DNA of 64,000 bases from Fragilariopsis cylindrus CCMP1102 (taxonomy: Eukaryota > Bacillariophyta > Bacillariophyceae > Bacillariales > Bacillariaceae). Both the position numbers and the translations under genes were made by a program. Of this stretch, positions 44,809 to 54,927 are shown one piece after another. The notes beneath the pieces are model-generated. The model saw nothing but the letters and a program-made list of their open reading frames with translations, was not told the DNA's origin and did no database searches. Position 1 is the stretch's first letter, and every line of letters starts with the position of its first letter. The DNA lies in the NCBI GenBank assembly GCA_900095095.1, contig FMBT01000318.1:372001-436000 (forward strand). Reading direction: 5' to 3'.

Positions 44809-47800
44809 TTAATTTTTGGGAAATTTTAGTTCCGATTGATTCATGAAACTAAGATCTGGGATTTTCGATTTCAACCTTTGGACAATTTCGAATGATTTCT
44901 TTTCGACAGAAGAAATCTCATCATCAATTTCATTAGAGACACTTAGGTCCGGAAATGGTGCACTCTCTACCGACACCGGTGTTGAGATATAAATTTTCCG
45001 TCGACGTCCTGTAACCGGAGAAGAAGTTTCTAAAGGCATCTCTTTCCCCGTAGGAAGTTGAATAGGTAGTACATCCGGGACCCTTGCTCTCATTGAAGAT
45101 TTCCTTCGCTGCCTTTTATCATCAAAATCTGTCTGCGGAGCATGGAGGCCAGCCAGAGGGTATTTAAAACAATGAAATGGACCTCGTCCATCGTCATTGA
45201 TAATCAAAGTAGAGTTTTCCTCCCGTGATATTGTTGCGCCTTTAAGTTGCCGGTCCAAACAATTATGTTCTAGAACACCTCCTTCAATCTCTTGTGTTGC
45301 TTTTAATGAAGCTAAAAATAGTTCCACCGATGCCTTAGGGAGAATTCCGAGCCGCCAACGTCGCTCCTGTCATCGTTAGAATCTAAGAATGAATAAAGTG
45401 CTTGCATTTTGGCAAAAATATTCCTCGTTTTGTTGTTTATCCTACCAACTGGGGCTAGGGGCGTAAGCGAGTCTTTTACAACCATAGATTGCAGTGTCGG
45501 AGCTGCATCGAATTCTCCAAAATCTCCAAAATCATCACCATCTTTATCTTCCACTACAGGTGCTGTATCAAATTTTCCAAAGTCATCGTCTACTTCTTCA
45601 TTTTCTTCTACAAGCTTGGGTTGTTCAGATTTCAAGCTTGGAGCTGCAGTATCGAATTCTCCAAAGTCGTCATCATCGTCATCATCGTCATTATTACCAT
45701 CTACAGGTGCTGCATCGAATCTTCCAAAGTCGTCGTCTACTTCATTTTCTTCTACAACCTTGGGTTGTTCTATTTCCAAGCTTGGAGCTGCAGTATCGAA
45801 TTCTCCAAAGTCGTCATCATCGTCATCATCATCATCATCATCATTATCTTCTACAGGTGCTGCATCGGATTTTTCAAAGCTATTGTCTTCTTCATCTTCT
45901 TCTACAACCTTGGGTTGTTCTATTTCCAAGCTTGGAGCTGCAGTATCGAATTCTCCAAAGTCGTCATCATTGTCATCATCATCATTATCTTCTACAGGTG
46001 CTGCATCGAATTTTTCAAAGCTATTGTCTTCTTCATCTTCTTCTACAACCTTGGGTTGTTCTATTTCCAAGCTTGGAGCTGCAGTATCGAATTCTCCAGA
46101 GTCGTCATCATTGTCATCATCATCATTATCTTCCACAGGTGCTGCATCGAATTTTCCAGAGCCACTGTCTTCTACAACCTTGATTTGTTCTGTTTCCAAG
46201 CTTGGAGCTGCAGTATCGAATTCTCCAAAGTTGTCATCATCGTCATCACCAACATCATCATCATCGTCTACAGGCGCTGCATCAAATTCTCCAAAGTCGT
46301 CATTTTCTTCTACAACCTTGGTTTGTTCTGTTTCCAAGCTTGGAGCTGCAATATCGAATTCTCCAAAGTTGTCATCATTGTCATCACCAACATCATCATC
46401 ATCATCGTCTACAGGCGCTGCATCGAATTCTCCAAAGTCGTCATTTTCTTCTACAACCTTGATTTGTTCTGTTTCCAAGCTTGGAGCTGCAATATCGAAT
46501 TCTCCAAAGTTGTCATCATCGTCATCACCAACATCATCATCATCGTCTACAGGCGCTGCATCGAATTCTCCAAAGTCGTCATTTTCTTCTACAACCTTGG
46601 TTTGTTCTGTTTCCAAGTTTGGAGCCGCTATATCGAATTCTCCAAAATCATCAGGATCATCGTCATCATTATCTTCTACAGGTGCTGCATCGGATTTTCC
46701 AAGGTCATCATTTTCTTCTACAACCTTGGGTTGTTCTGTTTCCAAGCTTGGAGCTGCTGCATCGAATTCTCCAAAAGCATCATTATTATCTTCTACAGGT
46801 GCTGTATCATCATTATTAGGATTTTCTGATTGAACTTTTGGAGCTGATATATCATCGTCTTCAAAATCACCGAAATCATTTTCATCGTTATCATCATCAC
46901 CACGATCATTACCAACTTCTTCTTCATTCTCTTTTCTCTCTTCTGCATTATTAAGTTGTAGGGGGTCTGGTGTATCAAAATCTCCGAAGTCGCTTTCATC
47001 TTTATCACCATCATTATCAACTTTTTCTTCATATTCTTTTCTCTCTTCTGCATCATTGGATTGATCTGGTTGTAATTTTGGAGCTAGTGTATCAACGTCT
47101 TCGAATTCACCAAAGTCATTTTCATCGTTATCATCATTATAACCATTCTCTTCTTCTTCATTTTCTTTCCTCTCTTTTGCGCCATTAGATCGATCTGATT
47201 GCACTATTGAAGCTGATGTATCAACGTCTTCAAAGTCTCCAAAAGCATCATCACTTTCATCGTTCTGTTCCTCCTCTCCATCTTTAGACAGTTGTAATGG
47301 AATATCATCATTATCTTCAACGGATATTTGAGATTGCGATGTTGCGGCTATATCAAAATCTACTAAGTCATCATTAGGTCCTTTCTTTTCATCTATTATA
47401 TCCGTATCTGGTGCAGATTGCAATACAATTTGATCTGATTGTATTTCTGGAGACGATGTATCAACGTCTTCAAAGTCTCCAAAATCATCATCACTTTCGT
47501 CGTTCTGTTCCTCCTCTTCATCCTTAGACAGTTGTAATGGCGTGCCATCATTTTCTTCAACAGATATATGAGATAGCGATGTTGGGACAATACCAAAATC
47601 TAATAAGTCATCATTTTGTTCTTTCTTTTCATCTATTATATCCGTATCTGGTGCAGATTGCAGTACAACTTGATCGAAACCATCTAATCCTATATCTTCA
47701 ATTATGTTGGTAGCTTCGACAACGTCGTCGTTATCGTTATCGTCACTATCATCATTTCGTCGTTGCGGTGCTTCATCAGAATCTAAGTATTTTTCCTCGG

Positions 47801-48143
47801 CTTTTTCTCCATTTAATTCTAATTCAGCGTTCGTTTCGTCTGCATCTGTGTTGTTATGATCGACGGATTGGTTGTCTTCCCATGTATCGACTAGTTGCTC
47901 TCGGTGTTTACGGAGAGCGTCTGAAAAAACATTGTTTGTTGCCGCAGCCTCCTTATCCAAAACTTGTTTTCGGTGCTTACGAAGTTGTGCAGCAAAATCA
48001 GTCCCATCACAATCCATGGTATCTGAACTAGGGCTAGTGCTTAGCACGGATTCATCTTCGTTTTCTTCAGCAGTCAGCAATGCAGAACCGTCACTACTAA
48101 TGATAGCGTCGTCGACTTCGACAGTGTCAGCTTGTGGGTCCAT
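44809..48143 (-). CDS. Aftiphilin-like acidic repeat protein with ~18 FG[DE]F motifs (one apparent 1-nt deletion)
   Basis: 1111 aa after adding one base near 45355-45358; without it the frame ends at residue 943. The N-terminus has two related helices (FAAQLRKHRKQVLD, FSDALRKHREQLVD). Residues ~165-330 hold a duplicated ~80-residue block (QSAPDTDIIDEKK). Residues ~445-880 are nine tandem units of ~43-50 residues built on SLETEQ.KVVEEN and NFGEFD..AP. FGDF/FGEF matches the gamma-adaptin and GGA ear ligand consensus, as in aftiphilin and gamma-synergin. The C-terminal domain starts WRLGILPKASVELFLASL and ends SKIPDLSFMNQSELKFP. This points to an accessory protein of AP-1/clathrin traffic. Open frames on the plus strand across the repeats are shadows. 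Confidence 0.78.
45510..46800. repeat. Coding tandem repeat, nine units of 129-150 bp
   Basis: The landmark CCAAGCTTGGAGCTGCAGTA recurs near 45632 (diverged), 45776, 45926, 46067, 46196, 46334, 46475, 46613 and 46742, giving periods of 129-150 bp. The differences are multiples of three, so the units expand without breaking the frame. Confidence 0.9.
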
Positions 48144-48770
48144 TGTAGTAGGTCCTACTTTGAGTATTTGCTACTACAGAATATAAATTGCAAAAGAGAA
48201 GAGGATTGATTGCTTGATATCGCGATTAAGACCGATCTTTTCTGACGAGTAAATCTCTGCCTGGCTATTCACAATCTGCCGAAATAAACGTGGAGACGAT
48301 GGATACTCAATACCGTGTATTTGTACAAGTAATCTTACAACCAAGTTTAAAGTCGACTCTTAATTATTGAACTGATTGATGATTAGTGATATTTTAGCAT
48401 TATTGTGAAAAAGAAAAAAGACAAGTGACCGATAAATTAATCTAATTCGGGGGAGGATCTCGATTGTTACAATGAAGGGGGGCCGGGATAAGTTTCGTTT
48501 TCACTCAAATTTCCCCCCTTGAAGACATCACTCATCACATCATTCCGTCCACACATACTGAATACGTTATCCACACAATTCTACGCACCTGCTGTGTATC
48601 GACCAGTATTTCTCGGAAGACAAATAAATACTACTGCCATCGCAACACTTTATTGTTCTTTGCCATTTGAAAACAGGTCCCAAGTGCAAAGTTCATACAT
48701 TTCCCGTCGACAACAGAAAAATCGTAGTAGTACTTATTCCAAGCCACCTTGAAAAAGCAAGAAAATTATC
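48144..48770. other. Divergent intergenic region
   Basis: 627 bp between the aftiphilin-like start and the IF-1 start. A 77-codon open frame at 48519-48752 precedes IF-1; it has no family features and is probably leader sequence. No RNA gene is visible. Confidence 0.45.
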
Positions 48771-49238
48771 ATGAACAAGCTAGCACAAATTCTCGTTGTA
48801 CTATTCATTTTTGGTAGTTCCGTTGTTCGGGCGTTTACGGCGAACGATCCATCAACCAACTTTCTTCCAAGAAATTCTAATTATGCGGTTGCGCCTTCTT
48901 TGAGAACTGTTCCGGTCTCCAGTATTTCTTCCGGCAGTGCATTATTTGGGAAGAAAGAAGCGAGAGCTCAAGGTAACGAGTCAAAGAGAAAGAAAAATAG
49001 AGTAAAGAAGGTGAAAGATGATGTAATTGAAGTGAATGGCATAGTTTTAGAAAGTCTGCCGAATGCAATGTTTCGATGTGCCATCGAGGAAGCTCCAGAT
49101 ACGCAAGAACCTGTTCTAGCTACCATTAGTGGAAAAATTCGAAAGAATTTTGTTAAGATTCTAGTTGGAGATAAGGTCTTAATGGAATTGAGTCCATACG
49201 ATTTGACACGCGGAAGAATCACATTTCGACATCGCTAA
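48771..49238 (+). CDS. infA: Translation initiation factor IF-1, plastid-targeted
   Basis: 155 aa, single exon. IF-1 occupies the A site of the small subunit during initiation. Residues 1-21 are a signal peptide ([18 protein letters not shown]) followed by FTAND, so Phe follows the cleavage site as required for plastid import. The transit region runs to about residue 80. The mature OB fold reads [19 protein letters not shown], then [20 protein letters not shown] and [17 protein letters not shown], the standard IF-1 ending. A nuclear plastid-targeted infA implies transfer from the plastid genome. Confidence 0.96.
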   Translation: MNKLAQILVVLFIFGSSVVRAFTANDPSTNFLPRNSNYAVAPSLRTVPVSSISSGSALFGKKEARAQGNESKRKKNRVKKVKDDVIEVNGIVLESLPNAMFRCAIEEAPDTQEPVLATISGKIRKNFVKILVGDKVLMELSPYDLTRGRITFRHR

Positions 49239-50445
49239 AAAGAATGCATTTAGTAGGAGTCGATTTGTATTTTGTCTTATATAGTTACATTTCACGCTTT
49301 TCTTTGGGTTTCTTTTTATCATGAATGGGTTGGGTTGACTTGAATAATTTTGTAGAATTGCCTCAAAGTACATCGGACATGAAAGAGAATTATTGGTAGT
49401 AGCATCACGGCAGGAATAACAGAAATAAAAGTAATGTAAGGGGTATATTTACAAGGATACAGTAGACACAACCAAGACAACAGGATCCTAATTTTGTTTT
49501 GGACTGAACAAAACGCTAAGTTAAATTTCATATAAACCTAATTGATTATGAATTATTTTATCTACAAATTATTTAGGGCAGGAATGCCAATACACGCTAT
49601 CAAAAAATGAACTTTGCAAGAATTGAACAATGCACATGTAGCTTGTTTGTTTGATATGAATTATAAATATTTATGTGTGTGTATCTATAGGTACTATGCT
49701 TATCAACTGTTGAGTCAAGTTAAGATCAATCACACACTTAATACTTTGCTGCTTCCTTTGATTTTTGTTGAATCTACACTTTCTCTCATCGCGAACGAAG
49801 GTTTCTTGTTAATCTCGGTCTTTTCAACTTCGTTACTTCTTATGCCCTGGTCAAAGATACAGAACCGGTATACATAAACACCTATTGTATCTACCCATAC
49901 CTGTAATTATACTGCAATGACTGGATCAAGTATATGCAAATATTTCCGCATCAAATCAGATTAAACAAGGCACAGAGACAATAAATTAGAGAAGATAGTA
50001 GATAGAACAAGGCTAAAAAAATGTATTAATCACACAGAGCACGAGAAAATGCATTGCAGAACAGGGTAGAACAGCAATAGTTGGCGGGAACATGACATGC
50101 TCAGTGAATTAAAGAAGCAAGATCATTGAAAATACACAAGTTCTAATATCAGAAGTTTTGAAATGAGTTTTGGAAAACTAAGTCCAGTATTGTTTGTATG
50201 CATTTGACAGTTCTAGCTTGTAGTGATAGATTATCATAGATAGCTTACTCGAATATATTGGAAGATGGAAATCACAACAAAGACTACAAGATTGTTCTCA
50301 AATTAGTTGGACTATCGATTTTTTTACTGAACCAGGAATCAACTTTAGATCTTATTATTTTTACCATCCCCAGAGATAAAATTTGGTATGATTATCATAA
50401 ATGTTTCATATACTACTTCAGAAGTAGTAGTATCATTTGTGACAA
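49239..50445. other. Convergent intergenic region
   Basis: 1.2 kb between the IF-1 and SMPD4 stop codons. Open frames at 49614-49877 and 50258-50503 are short, hydrophobic or low in charge, and show no family features. CpG is present at ordinary frequency, unlike blocks A-E. I see no RNA gene or repeat. Confidence 0.45.
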
Positions 50446-52821
50446 TCAGGATAAAATGATACGGCATATCCAAATAAAGAATAGAAAGAACAGGTTACGG
50501 TAATCAGCCAAAAACCGTAGATTGATACGACGAGGTAAAAGATGTGTCCCATTTTGGCCAGAACCTTTGTCATCGATCGTTGTTTGGAGACCGAATAATG
50601 TATTCAAGACATTTGAAAATTTGACAAGTTGACCCACCAAAAGTGATATTTCGTGACTCTGTGCTTTCGCGTACATTTTGTCTCCCATGAAGTCGATACC
50701 TTCGGGATTACACTTGATAGTGCCACCAATGAATTGGGTCCGTCCATTGCCCGAAACGGAACCTCCAGCGTTGGTACCACAGCTTGTGTCTTGAGAATCG
50801 TATGCATTATAGTTCTTGCTTTGGGGCACCACTTCGTAGTCTTGTGGAAAGCCAACAACCATCTTGGCTTTGTTGACCAATGTATTTAGTTCTTTTCCTT
50901 CGCCCTGATAGGCACCTGATCCGAATATTGACGTGAAGGAACGATAAATAATGTTCAGACTTTCAAGCTTTTTGTGGTGTTGAAGGTAGATTTCCTCTAG
51001 CAGATTCTTCATATCATCTTGGCAGGAGGATAGAGATAATGTCATCGAGAGAGGTGCAAATGGACCAAGATTTTTTTCGTGCTTTTTCATCATTCCCACA
51101 AGCATTTTGCTAGTAGACGCAGTCGACATCAGAGATGCACCTCCAGTTTCACGTTCTTTCAATAGACGGTTTATCACTGAAACAACTTCGGGCGTGTAAA
51201 CTCGGAGAACCCTCTGTACTATCCTCATGCTCTTCACATAAAGAGCCGGAGAGAAATCTAACTCTCGAGCACGGCGTAAGAATATGGCAAGAGGGACAGT
51301 GTAAAAATGAAGGTTGGAAGCGATATATCCTTCCCAAAATGGTTTGTACTTGCTACGGTGATTAGCCTTGGGATAGACAATTTGTACAGTGCGAGAGGTT
51401 GGATCGTTATGGGATCGAGACATAGTGTTGATGATACGCTTACTCGGAAATTCGGTATTCCATGGTTCCAACCATATCAACCAATCATTAAATGCGGAAT
51501 AGAATATATTTGGTTTGTTGTGAAGTGAAGCGTACCGAAACACGTTGCGTGTATGATTGTAAAACGGCTGTTGCAGAATTATCATGGTTGGACTCATACA
51601 CAAAATATCCGGATCTGATCCTTTATGTCCTTGGTGAACGTCCTTGACTAGATCAGTAATCGTACCATCGGACACAACACGGGTGACTACCTTGTGCAAA
51701 CAGCGTGTTAGCTGACTGGGTAACGGATTGTATTTGGTAAAAACAAGATCGAACGATGCGTTCAAGTCAAAAGAGATGGGACCCCGACGATCCTGGAGCA
51801 CCTTAGTTGCTTCTTTCGTCGATAGTGGTTGATTTTGTCCTTCCAACCAGAGTGCTATCATTATTCTAATAAAGACTTCAGATGGTCTTTGAGGGCTTTG
51901 AAATCCGTGGAATGATCCCTGTGGGACTTTGCTTGGAATATAGTAATTCGTATATTCTTGGAATAGTTCATAATAAACAGTTTCTCCGTATGGTTCGTTC
52001 TTCGAGAAGTACTGGACGCATATTTGATTTCTGGTGCTGCCAACGGGTATCGAATGAACATCATTATATAATACTCGAGCATACTCAATAACACATCAGG
52101 TGGTGCATCATCATTTTCCTTCGTCGGAGATCGGATCATCGCAGGAACAGGCGACTTGGGGGTTGGTGAAAAAATTGGATTCAACTGCAAAGGGCGTCGC
52201 TGATCTTTTTTCTGTGCCTTGCCTTGTTGATAGAGTAGCAATTGTTTCTGATCTAAGAGCTTCACTCGAAATAGTAACCCCAAAAGACGAGACGAATTTT
52301 CACTTGGTTGACGATTATTTGGAGCCACCCCTCCAAGAGCAATCTGTATCAGATCCAACCACTCGTCTTGAATAAACTTTGGCAGTCCCAAAAATGGGAA
52401 CTGATATCGTACATTCGGACGATGTTCTGCTTCTTTTGCAAAAGCTCCAATCAATGTCAACGGACCTTTATTATCTTTCGAAGATGCGCTAGTATTGGGA
52501 CCGCACCTAATAGCTTCACAACTGGATCCGCTCGGATCGAAGAATTTTGTGTGTATTGTCTCGGACCGGGACCTAACGACTTTGGTGTCGACGTACGTGG
52601 ACGTTCCCACTGTATAGCTCTAGATAACCACCCCCAATTTGGTGCTTCTGATCTTTCGGTGAAATCGTCCCAAAGACGCGCTGACATAGTAGCGAAAAGA
52701 GCTGGAAAAATCTAGCTTCGGCAGATGCACCTCCAGCGGCAAGCTCTACATTCACGTACGAAATTAGCATCTGGGCCACCTCAGATGGCGGTTGGTTTGT
52801 CGAGAGTGACTCTTCCAACAT
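50446..52821 (-). CDS. SMPD4: SMPD4 / neutral sphingomyelinase 3 family protein (three apparent 1-nt deletions)
   Basis: SMPD4 is an ER and nuclear-envelope protein that associates with nuclear pores; it has been reported to hydrolyse sphingomyelin. Motifs align in order with human SMPD4: LEYYIMMFIRYPLAAPE, YGETVYYELFQEYTNYY, SEVFIRIMIALWLEGQ, FNDWLIWLEPWNTEF, KPFWEGYIASNLHFYTVPLA, SHEISLLVGQLVKFSNVLN, and the C-terminal RRINLRFLADYRNLFF before a membrane helix. Single bases appear missing near 52629-52635 (G run), 52481-52493 and 52015-52020. The start is uncertain: ATG 52821 (MLEESLSTNQP) is the first ATG, but the same frame continues to about 52935 (RFPSYPFASIPSFLY), so the N-terminus may be longer. 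Corrected length from 52821 is 792 aa. Confidence 0.87.
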
Positions 52822-52994
52822 GATTGCTATCGTGTAAAGGAAACTAGGAATAGAAGCGAATGGATAGGACGGAAAACGTTTGATCGTACACAAGTGGAAG
52901 GAAATATTCAAGCGACAAGGAACAGCAATATGCAAGCAACAGCTACAGGACTTTCTATTGTTGATCTCTTTTACAACCGTTACTATTTGATATT

Positions 52995-53134
52995 ACGAGC
53001 TTGTTCAAATTATTGTACCGTACAGTGTACCGGTAGTCAAAAACGCTTTCATCATTCTCAATGGGGGCAATTAGAGTTAAATCAGGGGAGGGTGGACATC
53101 ATTATTTCTCTATCCCCGCCCCACGTCGAACATA
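52995..53134. repeat. Direct repeat, left copy (DR-L) beside the Prx-Grx gene
   Basis: From ACGAGCTTGTTCAAATTATT to CCCCACGTCGAACAT this 140-bp stretch matches 54265-54391 in the same orientation. The core GAGTTAAATCAGGGGAG and GTGGACATCATTATTTCTCT is nearly identical. This copy carries an extra ~20-bp segment (TACCGTACAGTGTACCGG) containing a small palindrome. It lies 174 bp upstream of the SMPD4 ATG. Confidence 0.8.
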
Positions 53135-53297
53135 CGATTGAATGAAATTACTATCGAGTCGCGCGTGATTAAAAAATTTGGTGAGCGTGGAGGGCGCACG
53201 GTAATTTTTCTTCTGCGACCAAAATCCAGTTGCCTAGTAATTTACTAATTTGTAGACATAAAAAATGGCGTACTTGTATTTAATTTTAGAATAATCT

Positions 53298-54038
53298 TTA
53301 TGCGAAATAAGTTTCTAAATCGTCAGAACCGCCAACTAACTTGCCAGCAATAAAGACTTGAGGCCAAGATTCATTGCCAGAAAGAGCTTTGAGAGAAGTG
53401 AAAGATACTTCTTTACCCATAACCAATTCTTCGTATTCAAAACCTTTTGCATTAAGCAACGTTTTTGCCTTAGCACAGAAAGGACAACCTGGCTTGGTCA
53501 AAATAACGGTTGCTAACGAAGCCTTCGCTTCTGGCGCAACATAAGCCAACATTGTATCAGCGTCTGATACTTTAAAGGGGTCGCCTGGTAGATCTGGCTC
53601 AATAAACATTTTGTCTACTACGCCGTCTTTTACCAACATAGAATAGCGCCAGCTACGCTTGCCAAAACCGATTTCAGACTTATCTACTAATAAGCCCATT
53701 CCGGCAGTAAACTCACCGTTTCCATCTGGAATAAGAGTTACGTTACCTGCTTCTTGATGTTCTGACCATGCGTTCATTACGAATGTATCGTTTACAGACA
53801 CACAAACAATTTCGTCTACGCCATTGGCTTTGAAAGTCTTAGCCAATTCATTGTAACGAGGTAGATGGGTAGAGGAGCAAGTTGGAGTAAAGGCTCCCGG
53901 TAAAGAGAAAACAACAACTGTTTTACCTTTGAACAATTCGTCTGTGGTGACTTTTACCCACTCGTCATTCACACGTGTAGCAAAAGTACATTGTGGTACG
54001 GCTTGTCCTGATTGATCTGCAAAATTTGGATTAGACAT
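53298..54038 (-). CDS. Hybrid peroxiredoxin-glutaredoxin (Prx5-Grx)
   Basis: 246 aa, single exon. The enzyme reduces peroxides and is recycled by its own glutaredoxin domain with glutathione. Residues 1-165 are a Prx5-type domain with peroxidatic Cys in PGAFTPTCSSTHLPRY. Residues 172-246 are a glutaredoxin with active site KPGCPFCAKAK and the GSDDL glutathione motif. This fusion is known from bacteria such as Haemophilus influenzae. No targeting extension is present, so the product should be cytosolic unless the start is wrong. It is bounded by ~130-bp direct repeats at 52995-53134 and 54265-54391. Bacterial origin is inferred; Arg codons (CGT, CGC) are not clearly different from neighbours. 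Confidence 0.95.
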   Translation of the reverse strand: MSNPNFADQSGQAVPQCTFATRVNDEWVKVTTDELFKGKTVVVFSLPGAFTPTCSSTHLPRYNELAKTFKANGVDEIVCVSVNDTFVMNAWSEHQEAGNVTLIPDGNGEFTAGMGLLVDKSEIGFGKRSWRYSMLVKDGVVDKMFIEPDLPGDPFKVSDADTMLAYVAPEAKASLATVILTKPGCPFCAKAKTLLNAKGFEYEELVMGKEVSFTSLKALSGNESWPQVFIAGKLVGGSDDLETYFA

Positions 54039-54264
54039 TTTGGTCTTCTATCTAAGGTTAATAAAACTTACTTTCACTAATACAGGGGTAATAAAATTTT
54101 TATGACCCAATAGATATTGATTTTAATCACTTTACAGATTGCTGAAAAGTTCGCGCTTACTGTATCAAAGGGAAACCAAATCGCGAATAGAAGCGATTTG
54201 GTGACGTGGATTTTGATTTGTGATACTTCGCCGACAAAGTTATCTGTACAGTATTATTTTTCCG

Positions 54265-54391
54265 ACGAGCTAGGTCAAATTATTGCAGTCAAAAACGATT
54301 TCATCATTCTCATTGGGGGTCACAATTTAGAGTTAAATCAGGGGAGAGTGGACATCATTATTTCTCTATCCCCGCCCCCTCGTCGAACATA
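54265..54391. repeat. Direct repeat, right copy (DR-R) beside the Prx-Grx gene
   Basis: 127 bp matching 52995-53134 in direct orientation, with a few substitutions, a 3-nt insertion, and lacking the ~20-bp segment of the left copy. It starts about 227 bp upstream of the Prx-Grx start codon. Confidence 0.8.
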
Positions 54392-54927
54392 TTCAATATT
54401 GATACTACCATACCGGTATATAATATTCTAGCTGAGGAACTTTGTCAAGGAAAATCCCAGTTCAAGTATTATGTACAGCACAATATGATATATGTAGGAT
54501 ATAAATATAAATATACATATAGTGATTGGAATTGGAATTATAGATCAAATATTTATATATTACTAATTTAGGTACCATGGATAAAAAAAGCACAATCGAT
54601 TAGAAATAAATGAAAATCATGTAACGTAATCATAAGTGCTATTACAAACAGATAAGATAGACAGTGACAGTCTAAAAATTTCTAGCAATCAAATTTTCGT
54701 AAAACATTATCACACTAAAATTCAACATTGCCGGAGACAGATAGATTAAGATTGTAGTATTTATTTTGTAAGAATATTTATTAGCGTCTAGTCTAATTAC
54801 TAATGTACACGGTATTTGCCCTACCGATATTATCCCCTTTACAAACACCTTGCGAGCTCTCTTTCTCCCCTCTCTATGTATGCGCATTTTTTTCTACTTC
54901 TATTACTGGTTGATATCATTCACAATT
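54392..54927. other. Intergenic region
   Basis: 536 AT-rich bp between the right direct repeat and the 3' end of the surface-protein gene. No gene, repeat or RNA is visible. Confidence 0.45.

Noticed and set aside
45409-46833. Long plus-strand open frames (up to 474 codons) opposite the aftiphilin-like gene
   Set aside because: They are antisense readings of an in-frame tandem repeat and consist of Ser or Ile/His runs. The minus strand has the coherent protein.
48519-48752. 77-codon open frame before IF-1
   Set aside because: No family features. It ends just before the IF-1 start and is most simply 5' leader sequence.
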